A DNA stretch of 64,000 bases. Origin: Vanrija pseudolonga. Lineage: Eukaryota; Basidiomycota; Tremellomycetes; Trichosporonales; Trichosporonaceae. The translations under genes and the position numbers were made by a program. Location: NCBI RefSeq assembly GCF_020906515.1, contig NC_085850.1, forward strand, positions 3,348,001 to 3,412,000, given 5' to 3'. The notes below the pieces were generated by a model that worked only from the letters and a program-made list of their open reading frames with translations, did not search any database and was not told the DNA's origin. Of this stretch, positions 32,470-44,231 are shown piece by piece. Positions within the stretch are counted from its first letter, which is position 1. Each line of letters opens with the position of its first letter.

Positions 32470-35291
32470 TCACGGCTTTGCCCTGCCGCCGCCACTACTC
32501 ACGTCGCCCCAGCTCACGCTGTGCGACGCCTCGATCCCATCCTCAATCACGTCGTCGTCGTCGTCGTCGGGAGGCGGTGCGCCAACCGTAACGCTCCGCG
32601 TAGGGTTGGCAGCCGCCTGGGCCGTGGCCGCCGCCTCGCCCTCCGAATCCTCAGCTACCCGTCCCATTCCGCCGCCGAGCCCGTGACGCGACGTGCGGGC
32701 AAAGGTCACGCTCGACTCGGTACCCGAGCCGCCGTTGCCTGATCCTCGTCGGCCCGAGCTTGACCCAGAGCCCCAGTTCGAGCCGTTCCAGCCAGACTCG
32801 TCTGTCGTGAAGCTCTGCTGTGCCCACTCGCCGTTCCCGGGCATGGTCTCAACAGTGCGTGCTGACCCCACTGTGACAGTATGAACTGCACTCTCGTACA
32901 GCGGGGTTGGGAGAATCTTGAATGACCCATCCGAGCGGGACGGGTCGTTTGCTCGGTTTGTCGACGCGTGGAGCGTCGAGTCGAGGTCGATTTCAACACC
33001 AGTTTGCCATTTGGTCAGAGCACGGATGGGGCCAGAGTAGTGCTTTGCGCCGTAGAGCTTCCAGGTGATAAAGCAGAGGATCAGGACGCAGGTGATAACG
33101 ACAGGTTGCCAGCTCATGTTGGCTGTGGCTTGTTAGCATAGACTTGGCAGCCAAACGGTGAGCCACTCACAAGCCCTGACGGGACTCTTTGGCGGGATGA
33201 CCTGGACGATGATGACGACAAAGCAGAACACGGCGCCAATGAAGGCAAAAGGCTTGCTCATCTTGCGCATCGACCAAGACGAGCGTCCCTCATTCTGCAA
33301 GTCCATGCCCGAGATGAGGTAGAGGAAGACTGGCACAAAGTATCCCAGCATGCTGAGTGATGCCGCTGCCGTCGTGACGACCGAGTACATGACCTGGTAG
33401 TTGCCGACAAACAGCAGGCATGAAAAAGGTGCCCACATGGCGACAACGACCCAGTTGGCAAAGGCAGGGTTCTTGCTCGAGTTTGTGCGCTGGATGCGGT
33501 CCGAGAAGGGCACGGCGCGGTCACGGGCGAGGGCGAACATGAATCGTGACGAGGCTTGGAGTTGCGCCTGCATCTGCAGACACAATGCGACGATCAGTAA
33601 AACACAGATGCCGATTGCGCCGTCCATAGAGATGGCCTTTGCGAGAATGTGGCCAACGGGGAAGGATTGTCCCGAGATGTACTGTGCGTCATCGGGATTG
33701 ACCGAGATGAACAGCAGGATAATCGAGATGTAGGCCAGCACGTAGGTGAGGATAACCGACACGGTCATGGCGTTGGGCACGTTACGCGACGGGCGCTGTG
33801 TTTCCTCGGACATGTGGGCCGACGCATCCGAACCGCTCGCAATAGTCGTGTACTGCCACCCCAGGATGTAAACGAGGCCCCTTGAGTTCCAGCCCGTCGA
33901 GTTGTAAAACTTTGTGGAAATCGGCGGCGAGTAGTTGCTGCCAAGAGTGTCAGAGGTATACCCGGTGCCGGGGCCCGTGCATCAACTCACCGTCTGCTGA
34001 CACCAGTTGCAAGAAGCGAGACGCAGAGCACAACCCACACCGATAACCCGTAGCCGAACGCTACCAGCCAGTAGCGGGGGCTACGACCCATGGTTGTTGC
34101 TCCGACCGAGCCCACGACCAGCACGAGCGCGAGGAAGAACAGAACCCCTTGCCATGGCTTTGGAGTAAACTCAAAGGCCAAGCCCATGGTGCCTTCAATA
34201 ACATTGACCGTCTCCCACGCAAGGAGGATGAGCTTAAACGGGAGTGAGCTTGCGGTGACTTTGGTGGTGATGGGGGTCGGCTGACCCGATCGAAACTCAC
34301 GTTTGCAATATGTCCGCCAAGAACGATACCACCCATTGCCCATCCCCAGTAGCGTTCGCCGCCGACGCCACCGCGAGCGAGCTTCCATGACCAAGAGGCC
34401 ATGGCGCCGGCGACGGGGTAGGCGGATGCTAGTTCCGAGAGGGTGAAGACGAGGCAGACGCTGAGGACACCGGATATGGGCCAGGCGACGAGCTAACGGC
34501 GTTAAGCAAAATCCCTTTTCCGGACACGTACCATCATTGCTGGTCCACCGTAGCGATAAGAACCTGGGACGGCGAAGATTGTCCCCTGCAGCCGTCAGCG
34601 ACCAAACACCGTCGTCTTGCCTTGTACTCACCTGTAAACAGCCTATATTAAGCCATGAGATAGCCAAACTAGACCAGAAAGTGTAGTCTCTTCCAAGAAC
34701 AGCGTCGTATCCTAACTGCTGGAGCCGCTGCGTATCCCGATCGACCTCTTTCGGGGGCTGCGCAGAGCCGCGCCTGAACCGGGAAGTCAGGCGATTCGTA
34801 CTGCTGGTCGTAGCGTCTGAGATGTAATGTGCCGAGCTCGGCGTTGAGATGATGGATGTGAGGCCCAGGTCCGTGCCTTCACGGGAGAATGTAGAGGAGA
34901 TGGCAGCGGGTGGTGCGGGGACGGGGCGGTCGCTGCGGGGGATGTAGTCTCCAGTCGACGTCTTGGAGTAGGGTAGGAGACGAATGCGGGACGGGGTCGC
35001 CGACTGCTCGGACGTGAGCCCGTCGGCGATTGACGACGGGCGGCGTCGCGACGATGCAGGAGACAGCGTGGGGCCGATGCTGATGTCTGCGTCGTTTCCT
35101 GGCTCGTAGAGAATCTCAGCGTCAGACACAGACGCCGACGACATGCCGATGTCGTGATCGGCGCCGTAGCCCGTCGTGGTGCCGCCGACGCGCGACGCCG
35201 TGTCGTACGCCGACGGGTCGCACATGGTGTTGTAGGGTGTCGGCGCGCCCATGAAGCTCGCCGTCGACGAGACGGTGGAAGCCTGGGTCAT
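32470..35291 (-). CDS. APC-family amino-acid permease with long cytosolic tails, 855 aa
   Basis: Six exons: 35291-34632, 34585-34532, 34492-34301, 34232-33991, 33937-33171 and 33122-32470, with introns of 39-68 nt, all phase-consistent. The polar N terminus is about 190 residues. The transporter core begins at GYDAVLGRDYTFWSSLAISW and includes GTIFAVPGSYRYGGP (the APC helix-1 unwound region), VFTLSELASAYPVAGAM, GGIVLGGHIANLILLAWE, and the family signature GSDASAHMSEETQRPSRNVP spanning helix 6 to the next loop. About 12 helices are expected. The C-terminal tail is about 190 residues, polar, Ser/Gly-rich and acidic. It is closest in style to fungal GABA/choline/polyamine (Uga4/Hnm1-like) permeases; the substrate is uncertain. 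Frames upstream of 35291 would need unsupported splicing, so this ATG was chosen. Confidence 0.9.
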
Positions 35292-37348
35292 GGTTCCGCC
35301 GCTGGATGTGGACGATGTCGACACTGGCGAGATTAGCACGCAACTGGGAGAGCGAGAGCGGTGGGTGGGTGGCTTGCGCCTGGGCCTCCTGTGGGTGCCG
35401 AATACCCGAAACCAAAACTCACCCTGCTGCTGTAACTGCTGCTGTGTCGACCTGCTGCTCGCAAGGCCGGATGGGGGCGCGGCCCCCGGCGGCGACGGCA
35501 TGAGAGATGCGGTCGTGTGCGAGCGCTCGAGTGAGATAGCGGGGGTTTGGTGGTGGTGACTGATTGATCCGGCGCAAGCCGCTATGTGCTCATCGAGGCG
35601 GGATGGATGGGGAAAAGGATGGGATGCGAGCTCTCGGTGATCACTCGAGGCGGCTCAAGTAGGTGGCTGCCGAGGGGGTAGCTTGCGATAGCGACGGCGG
35701 AAGGGTGGATCGTTAGTCGTGCTTGGCAAGGGATGATGTCTTGGCGGAGTGGGGTGCGCGAGAGGGCCGAGATGGGCGGGGCGAGGCGAGGAGGGTGTGG
35801 GTGTGATGATGAAGCAAGGGTCCTGTCTGTAGGTGCCTTTGATGATGCGCGGGGCGGGTGTGATGTGCAGTGTGTGTGGGGGTGTAAATGGCTGATGTGA
35901 GCAAGAGATGGCGGTGGAAGTGGGGTCGAGTTGAAAGTGGAACAGAGGTCGCGCCGGTGCAGGAGGAGGAGGAGGAGGCAAATGAGCGACAAGCGATAGG
36001 GGGTTGTGGGGGTGGGTGGTGGATCGATTGCCTGTCAGTCAGCCTTGGTGGCCGAGAGAGAGAGGGACGGCGGGCGGTGCGGGCCGTGGCAAAATGTCGT
36101 CCAGTCAGGCCGTACAGTCAGGAGATTGTAGTCTCCGTTGGTCGCTGTCGTCTTCGAGATGGTGTCTGTCGAAAGGAATGATCAGACGATGACTTTGAAC
36201 TCTCCAGTGGCAACAGAGGAATGCAGCCTGCTCTAAAAAGTGCCTGGTCAAAAAAGCCCTCTCAATGATGCCATGCGTTTCTGTCTGTCTGTCTGCTTGC
36301 GTTGCGCGCTGCGCGTGCGTGCGTGCGCGCGAGAGCACGACGCTGGGCGGCGACAACGCGGCCGCGGGTGAGGCGGGAGCGGCCGGCGCCTAGCAGCAGC
36401 ACAGCAGGTGGTGGACTCACAAATTGCGGTCGGTGCGGCGTGGCGACAATGGCGTGCTGGCGGTGGTGGTGGTGGTGGTGCGGCGAGGAGAACAACAGCA
36501 GCGGCGACGAACACCCAGTTCATTTTGCCTCGTCGCAAAACCACCTCTGTCCATCTCGCTGCGAGACCTTGGCTTGGCGGACTGCGCGCGCAATGCATGG
36601 CATGCTCCGACCAGCGACCTCCCTCTGGCCCGTTCGCCATCGCCGCGCGCCGCCAGCGGCCAGTCGCCGCCGACCGCCGAGCCACAGCGCCGAGCGCACG
36701 CAGCCTCGGCGCGCGGTGCCCTAATATGTACACCCAACTACCCTGCGCGCTTGGTTGATTGCCTTCCTGACTCCGCCGACAAGCCCAGACATTGACGACG
36801 CCTAGGCCCCCTCTGCCGCCGCTCTTTGCCCTGCATGCTGCCTCCAGACCTCTGGCTCTCGCTCGTTGCCCACATTACAGTCTACTCATTGGTTCATGAC
36901 CCAAAGACATCCAAAGAGACGCTAGATGCTCGGCGGGCGCGCGGGCCGGCGTAGACTGTGCAAAATGCGGAGGCTAGAGCGAGCGCAGCGCAGCGCAGAC
37001 AGACAGACGTTGCTCCCCGCCAGAGCCGGCGCACGCACGTCAGCTGCCTGCCAGCGGCGCCCACGCCGCCGCGCCGCCGCCATCTCCTAGCCGAAGTTTG
37101 CCGACGCCGTCCCGACGCCATCGGCATTCGATCCACAGCCAGCCCTGTCGCCGCCGCTCACTCGCCCTCAATCACTATCAATGCATGGAGGCGTGACGAG
37201 TTCGGCCCCCGCGCCTGTCGCTCGCCGCCGGTTACGGTGCACACCCAGCCGAGAAAGCCTCCCGAGTGCTTATCAGTCGCCCGTTCGTCCGGCCGGTGCT
37301 ACGTCCCCCTCGGCCCCCGTCCAAGTCGCTCCCGCACGCAAGCTCTGT
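35292..37348. other. 2-kb gene-free tract: upstream of the permease gene, 3' side of the cyclin gene
   Basis: No gene is supported. The permease frame stays open upstream to about 35501 but looks like leader sequence. GGT-type simple repeats lie near 36460-36482. Confidence 0.5.
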
Positions 37349-39063
37349 CTACTGCTCAACCCCAACGACCCCTCCGTCCCCGCCGTGTGCCCACCTCCGC
37401 AGCATCGACGACGCCGACGACGACGGCACCGTGGTACTGCGCTCGTGCGGCAGCCCGGCTGTCGAGTGCTTTGGCTGGGGAGCAAAGCTGACGCCTGGTC
37501 GTCCTCGTGTCGTGCTGTTGGGAGCAGAAGCGGCGGACTGCTGCTGCTGGTCGCCCCCTCGCCTAGGCAACGACGCGGACCGGTGGAGGTGGTTGTGCGT
37601 CGATGGTGCTGGTGTCGTCGGGGCGGTGGATGAAGGCTGCTGTGGCGGGGCCGAGGTCGTCGAGTCGCGGGCCCTCGGCGCAGCCTCGTCCACGTCCATC
37701 GGTGTGTGCGTCGACGCCCGCTCGTTCTCACGTCGCTCCTTGGACTGGTGCCGCATGCGCTCGCGCTCACGCTCACGCTCCCGCTCGCGGTGCTCCCGCT
37801 CGGCCTGCCGAGCTCGGTGCTCTTCGCCAGGCAGGACCGAGTCGACGCCGGCTTCGTGCTCGCGTCCCTGCCAGTAGGCGAGCAGGCGGTCGCCGTAGCG
37901 CTGCATCTCCTCTGGGGGGATCATGAGCGTAAAGTTGTTGAGCAGGAGGAACTGCAGCTCGAGCTGGTTCAACTCGTGTGGTGGCAAGCCGCCGACCTTT
38001 GCGTAACGCGAGTTTGTGTAGAAGACGTCTGATATTGGTTAGTCACTGCCTAGCGTCGGGAGAACCTAAATGGTTCGCACTGGGTAACAGCCGAATGGCC
38101 ACTTCCGCACAAAAAATCACCGCCCCCGTGTCAGTACTCACCCGAGAAGAACTTGCTTGCGACGGTTACACCGGCGATGAGCAGACGATGCACGTTGTAC
38201 GAGTCGATGGCGAATCCCCTTGGCCCGACGGCGGCGCTGGTCCCGCCCACGCCGCTCGGGGTGCCGAGCTTGCTCATGCGGTCAAAGTAGACCAGGAGGC
38301 CGAGGAAGACCTCGTTGGTCGTGGGGCAGTACTTGAGGATACGCAGGAGGTACGCCTCGATCGAGATGGACGGAACGTGGCGCGCGTGAAAGCTGAGAAT
38401 CGACGACGGATGCGACAGCGACACCTTGCTCGCGGTGAACAGTCTGTCGCCCGCCGCGAGGTCGGGGGGCGGCTCGTCGTGGAACAGCGCCGTCGTCGGG
38501 GAGGGGTGCGCGATGCTCGAGCGCGACTGCGCGCTGCCCGTACCCGCCGTGGCCGTCGAGCTGATCTCGTCGTGTTCGTTGGCCGCCTGCGGCTGGGGCT
38601 GTGCGCTCTCCGCCGCCGCCGTCTTGTCCTCGCCCTCCTTGTCCTCCTCCTGCTCGGCGCGCAGCTGGTCGTTGGCCGTAGCAATCTGCTGTAACAGGGC
38701 TGCGAGGAGGCGGAGCAGCGTCGGGGTCGGGTAGCTCGCGAGGTCGAGATGCGGGCTCGCCTCGCGCGGCGGTGAGCGCCGGTCGAGCGTGGTATCGGGT
38801 GAGTGGTTGCGCTGGCGCGGCGTCCGGCTACCGCTCCCGCTCGCGCTGGCACTGGCGTTCTCGCCTTCGCTGGGCCGCCGCTCAAATGCAGAGCGGTACC
38901 CCGCTGTCGACGGGCGCCGACGGCTGCTCGGACCGGCGTCAGCCTCGGCGCCGTTCGCTGCTGCTGCTTGTGCTGCGACTAATGATGGCGACGCGGCGGT
39001 GAAGACGCCCGTCGCTGCGACGGCAATGTCGGCGGCCAGCTCGGCTCTCGATGCTGACGACAT
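37349..39063 (-). CDS. Pho80-type cyclin, 533 aa
   Basis: A regulatory partner of Pho85-type cyclin-dependent kinases. Exons are 39063-38142 and 38028-37349; the 113-nt intron sits inside the cyclin box. The joined box is SSILSFHARHVPSISIEAYL, LRILKYCPTTNEVFLGLLVY, FDRMSKL, NVHRLLIAGVTVASKFFSD, VFYTNSRYAKVGGLPPHELN and QLELQFLLLNNFTLMIP, the canonical Pho80/Pcl block order. The N-terminal ~200 residues are disordered and Ala/Ser-rich. After the box comes a striking ER/RE dipeptide run and a Ser/Pro-rich tail. Yeast Pho80 acts in phosphate sensing, but other Pcl cyclins share the fold, so the pathway is not fixed by sequence. Confidence 0.92.
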
Positions 39064-39684
39064 GTGAGGGATGCCTGGGTCTAGAGTCTAGTAACGACGA
39101 GGCTGGGGACTTGCGAAAGGAACCCCGGGAACGGCGGGTGAAGGCGCGAGCGATAGCGTGTTTGATGTCTAGGAGGTGCTACAGTTGGACAGAGTGAGCG
39201 AGTGCTGTCGCTGCGGGTAGTGCGTGTGTGCTTGCTTGTGTGTGTGATGTGAGATGTGTGCGATGTGATGAGAGTGTGTGTGCTGTGCAGTATAGTTATT
39301 AACCAGAGTATAGGAGAGATGATGCGACTTGTAGATTGTCGATGCCGGATGGTGAAGCCGGTGGTGGTGGTGGTTGGGGGGCAGCAAGCCAGGGAAGGTG
39401 GTGCTGCATGGCAGTGTTGTGTTGCCGCCGCCGTCGCCGCTGCCTCGCCGCGCGCGCGCAGTGGCTCGCCAAGTCATGAACGTGTGTGTGTGGCCGTGTG
39501 GCCACCCAACAACGGGGTACCCGGAATCAAATTCCTTGTCTTCCCTGTCTTCCTTTTGACCCACCACATGCAGCATGGCATGCCATCCATCCACGAGCAG
39601 CCTAATCCTAATCAATAGATTCCAATGATGTCACTGAGAAGGAAAAAAATACAAAGCTAATCAACTCGCCGCCCAATGGCTGGC
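39064..39684. other. Intergenic: cyclin promoter and methyltransferase 3' region
   Basis: GTGTGT-type simple sequence near 39225-39285 and a GGT repeat near 39360. No gene seen. Confidence 0.5.
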
Positions 39685-40712
39685 CTATGGCGACGCAATC
39701 CAACTCTCGCGCCCAGTCATGTCGGCCTCGGTGCGCGTACACGCCTGCCACACGAGCCACAGGTTGCCCTTGGGCATGTCGGCGCGCACGACCTCGTCAA
39801 AGCCCCACTTGTTGGCTAGCGCCGTCACAGAGTGCGGGGTGCGCAGCCCGAGCGAAGGGTGCGTCGCCTTGATGTGCTCGGCGTCAAACTGTGCCATGGC
39901 GTCAGCTGTGTTCAGGAGGTCGGTCGGGCGCGTAGGGCCACGATCGTCATGCCAATGCAGACACCGTGGCATCATTCGCATACCCTGCTGCACACAGCAT
40001 GCCGCCGGCTACCGCGCACAGACCCCGCCACAACACATCTACCCACCTTCTTGTCCGCCTCGGACCGGAAGCTGCCGTCGTCGTTGAGATATGCGCCGTA
40101 CGCCGCGATCCAGCCGCACGGCCCGAGGAGCTTGCGTCCGCCAGGAGTCAGAGGCGAGAGGTTACGGAACACGTCCTCTGCCGCGCCTTCAGGCATACAG
40201 TGGACGAGGTTGACTGGGAGTGGGTCAGCCAACGCCTTCCATCCTGCCGGGAAACTTACGCATCACGACGCCATCGTACCCCTCGCCCGTGTGACCACGG
40301 AGCAGCTCCCAGTCCTCGTCAACAGCGACGTCGAGCTGTGCCGGCCGTCTGAGATTCGGGGGAAAGTCCGCGCCCGACCCAACGCCAGCCGCCTCGGTCG
40401 CGTCGCGCACCGTGCCGGTAAACTCGACGTCGGGCCAAGTGGCCGCATACGCGCGGATGTGCTCGTAGGGGTACGACGCGAGCTCGAGCACGCGCCGCGC
40501 TGGTGTCGATGGCGGGAGGCAGGGGCGCGGGTTGGGCTGGTGCGGGGTCTCGGGGTCGGCTGCTGGGGCTGCAGCGGGCGGGGGCTTGATCAGCGGCGCG
40601 AGGGCTTCGAGGACGGGCTCGAGGTTGCGCGCGGCGGAGCCTGGGTGGGGTCAGCAAGTGTTGAAGAGAGGCCGCGCGTACCCTTCTGACTGATGACGGA
40701 GGGGTAGGACAT
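39685..40712 (-). CDS. UPF0585/DUF938 (METTL26-like) methyltransferase-fold protein, 260 aa
   Basis: Four exons, 40712-40682, 40640-40260, 40213-40047 and 39888-39685; introns 41, 46 and 158 nt. The first exon encodes only ten full codons (MSYPSVISQK). The joined product shows family blocks: SAARNLEPVLEALAP, VLELASYPYEHIRAYAATWP (motif I; the family usually has GTGQH after the LE-AS, here replaced by YPYEH), DGVVMLNLVHCMPEGAAEDV, LTPGGRKLLGPCGWIAAYGAY, FDAEHIKATHPSLGLR and VVRADMPKGNLWLVWQ. The phase-0 acceptor at 39889 was preferred because it yields FDAEHI in register. The enzyme activity of the family is unproven. The missing Gly-rich SAM signature makes catalysis here uncertain. Confidence 0.85.
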
Positions 40713-41348
40713 TGTGCTGGCCGCGTGGAGGCTGCGAAGTGGGAGATGAGTGAGTCGCTGAATTGTGTTGAGGTCGAGGTCGTGTGGTCGGTGTGTGAGG
40801 GGCGGGGGACAGGTGTTGGAAATTGTCTTGCGGGGGGAGGGCGATAGGCCAGACAGAGTGGTACTGCCCTCGCTGATGGGAACACGGAGTCCTTTTATCC
40901 TCGCGCCGCTGACGCCCACAGCAAGGACTCTTGGTCAATGAGATGAGGAACGCGGTATGAGATGTCGCCGAGGTTCGGGTGGGCGGCAACATTGACCGAC
41001 AGCATGTTGCGTCGTTGGGCCGTTACGTCACCGACAACAACTTGTCCAAGACCCGAAAGCGTGATTGTTGAACCCTCGACCCACCCAATCTCCGCAGTCG
41101 AATCAGCGTCCAAACTGCCTTGACGGCCGTACAGGCAACATCTAGGGACGGGTTCGGGCCACAGAGTATCTTGACCCTGGTCCACTGCGGCCGTACACCA
41201 CAACCGGCCCGAACGCATCAGCAACAACAACGACCGGTACACTGTGTGCACAGGGCCCGCCACACCCCGCGGCACACTCCGCGCGACACTTGCCGCTCTA
41301 TCACGTATGCATGCCAATCGTGAACATCCATCATCCATTCGTCTATGC
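40713..41348. other. Intergenic: methyltransferase promoter and VPS1 3' region
   Basis: No gene seen. CTTTTATCC at 40893-40901 may be part of a minus-strand promoter (GGATAAAAG, about 180 nt from the ATG). Confidence 0.45.
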
Positions 41349-43730
41349 TTACACGGCCGCGACAATCGCCTCGGCAGAGTTGAGCGCCGCAACCATCTTG
41401 ACACACTCTCGCCTCCGGGCAACGACATCGGGCGACTCCTTGAGCAGCTCGTCCAGAACATCGGGCTTGTACAGCTGCTCGAGCAGCTCCCGTTGGAGGT
41501 TCTCCTTGGCAAAGTTGACCAGGTTGAGGGTGATTGCCTTGGGGACCATGTCGATGAGGGTGATCTTTGTAATGCTCATGTACGAGTTGATGAGCAGCTT
41601 GATCACCTCGGTCTCCATCAGCTCGCGGTCGCTCAGCTGAGCCACGGGCTTGATCATCGAGGGAGGCGCCTCCATTGCCGCGGCACCCTTGCGCTTTGGC
41701 GCCTTGTCCTTGGCAAAAAACGAGCCAAAGAAGCTCTCCTGGTTGTTCTTGGTCTCAAAGTCGAGGTCCTTGTGAGCCTGAGGGGGCTTCTTGGGGTCAA
41801 TCTTCTCGGGAGGCTTGTTGGCGTTGAGGCGCTCCTGGACAATGGCCATGGCCTTGTGGCCGTTGAGGAAGTCGGGGTGTGTCGTGTTGATGTAGCATGC
41901 CTCCATCGAGACCATGTCAGACACGAGCTTGTTGGTGGGCGTCATGCAGCTCTTGAAGAAGTTGATGACGACGAGGTTAAAGCGGTCCTTGAGCTCGGGG
42001 TAGCGCTTGAAGGTGGAGGTCTTGGTGAGCAGCTGGCCGAGAATGCGAATCAGCTCGTCGTAGACGAGGGCGACACAGCGGAGCGAGGGGTCCTCGAGAC
42101 GGCGGATCTGCTGCTTGACAATGATCTCAAAGGCACCAGTGCCGACGAACAGCGAGGGGGTCGAACCCGACGAGTTGTACAGAATCGTGCGAATGTCACC
42201 GTCCTTGACCTGGTCGAAGGGGTCGATGCTCTTGACACCGTTGTTGTACAGCTCGTGGAAGACGAACGAGATACGGGCACCGCCGGACAGCTCGTTGAGA
42301 GAGACGTCGTTGTTGTTACCGTCAATCGACGAGCGGAACTCGTTGCAGAACTCGGTGATGGTCGACAGGACAACGCTGCCGGGGTTGGTCTCGCCGAGCG
42401 CACCACCAAGCGACGCCAGCTCGGTCTGGTACTTGATGAGCTGCTGGCTGATACGCGCCTTGATGTCGGGGAGCGTGTTGCGAATGTGGTGCATGAGGAT
42501 GATGTTGAGCTTGCGAGCGAGCCAAGGGGTACCACAGTACTGGGCCTTGCTGGCGTAGCTGGGGTGGTTCTCAAAGAACTTCTTCTCGTTCTCGAGGGCC
42601 GAGGCGATCGACTTTGACTGGTCAATGTCGCGCTGACCACGGTTGACGACGGGGACGTAGCCGAGGCGGAGGGGAATGACACGGCCAGCAAGAATGTCGA
42701 CAACGTCGGTTCCCTGGTCCATCAAGTCGACCTTGGTGAGGACACCAATGGTGCGCGTTCCCTCAGGGTCGACCTCGCGGGCGAGCTTGAGACCGTCCGA
42801 GTTGGCCAAGTCGGTGTTGGCGGCGGTAACGGCGAGGATGATGGCGTTGGGCTTGGAGATGTAGCGGAAGAGCATGTCGCGGATCTGCTTCTCAATGTCA
42901 CGGGGCTGGTCGCCAACGGGCACCTTGGTCAGACCGGGCAAGTCGACCAGGGTGAGGGTGAGGACGTTGGGCGAGAAGATGCGGAGGTTGATGGGGTTGG
43001 GCGAGATGCCTGCGGGGGTTAGCGACTGCGCAAGTTCACGCCCTCATCACCACTCACCAGCGTTCTTGCCGGTCATCTTCTCAGTGTCCCTCACAATCTC
43101 GTCGCGGATCTTACCAAAGTCGTGGAACTTTTGGCCGGGGAGATGGAGGAACTCTCCCCACTCGTCGGGGTTGTTCTCATTGATCCTAAGCTTAGAAAGG
43201 GCCTCCTCTGGGTATGGGTCAGTCTCGCTGGAGTCGGTGATGCTCACCCGGCTTGTCGCCGTCTTTCTTTGTCTCACTATCATCCTTCTTCTCTCCCTCC
43301 TTGTTGTCGCCGTTGGCCGCCCTGGACGTCGCGGGGCGGTTGATCAGTTGGAGAACCTGCGCGTGTGAGTAAGTTGATCGATGAAAGTTCGGTCGTAGCT
43401 CACCAATGGACGACGGGTGACGATACCGGTACCACGGGGCAGGAAGTCGCGGCCGACAATGTTCTATGACGTTAGCTGTGATGACTGGGCGGCGCTCACC
43501 TCGAGAACGGACGACTTGCCACTCGACTGCGAGCCGATGACAGTGATCTGAGGCAGATCCTGTAGATGGTTAGAATCTGCTTGCACACCTTGCCTCCCAT
43601 CAACCTACGATGTTGTTCTGGACACCGATCGACGCAAAGACGTCCTGGAGCTGTGCAAGGTGTCAGCTGAGCTCCGCTTCGGCGCCGCGGCACAGACCTT
43701 GTTGACAAGGTTGATGAGTTGCTGGTCCAT
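41349..43730 (-). CDS. VPS1: Dynamin-related GTPase Vps1, 704 aa
   Basis: A membrane-remodelling GTPase acting in vacuolar sorting, endocytosis and peroxisome fission in yeast. Seven exons: 43730-43698, 43650-43609, 43559-43500, 43463-43404, 43356-43248, 43207-43058 and 43009-41349; introns of 36-49 nt crowd the 5' end. GTPase motifs are G1 GSQSSGKS (34-41), G3 DLPG (174-177) and G4 TKVD (243-246), followed by the dynamin stalk and a C-terminal GED ([20 protein letters not shown]). There is no PH or proline-rich domain, as expected for Vps1. The spliced length of 704 residues equals that of yeast Vps1. A Lys/Asp-rich insert ([20 protein letters not shown]) after strand 1 is typical of fungal Vps1. 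Confidence 0.97.
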
Positions 43731-44231
43731 CTTGGGCGGTCTAGCTGTCCCGTACTGCTCGTGATGTTGCTGGAGGGTTGTCAGCACTAGTTGCGTGGAA
43801 TGTCGTGGGGTGTGACGATATGAAGGGGGTCGTGCGCTCGGCGATGGGGGTGGGGCTCGGAGTGCAGCTCTCAAGCAGACGTACTAAGGGTATAGGGCCG
43901 TCAAGCTGTCGTTGATTGCGTTGTTGGCTGTATTAAATGGAGCAAGGTTGTGGTTGATGAGCCGGTTGATGGGTCGAGAAGGAAGTTGAGCGATGGAGTA
44001 GAGCTGGCAACGTCGAAACGACCATGGCCCTTGTCGCCGTGGACACGCCGCCGCCACCCACGACGCGCAACTCTGGTGACCTGACGGAACAAATTACTAC
44101 AAGTGGAAATTCCTCCACCAACCAGCGTCATGGTCTGGTCGTCCACCGTGGAGGCGACACCAGCAACCTCCACTTGCATTTCCACCTTCCTCGACACCAC
44201 CGACTTGCAACACAAACACCCACCCCGCACC
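43731..44231. other. Divergent upstream region of VPS1 and the next plus-strand gene
   Basis: No gene seen. A TATTAAAT at 43930-43937 is the only AT-rich core. Confidence 0.45.

Noticed and set aside
32048-32686. 212-aa plus-strand open frame
   Set aside because: Overlaps the end of the permease gene on the other strand and lacks motifs.
35122-35501. N-terminal extension of the permease from 35501
   Set aside because: A GTGAGT intron at the Gln-rich stretch would shift frame away from the permease, so the extension is not supported; the start at 35291 was kept.
41244-42617. 457-aa plus-strand open frame rich in Leu and Val
   Set aside because: Antisense to the Vps1 GTPase, whose motifs and exact length are unequivocal.
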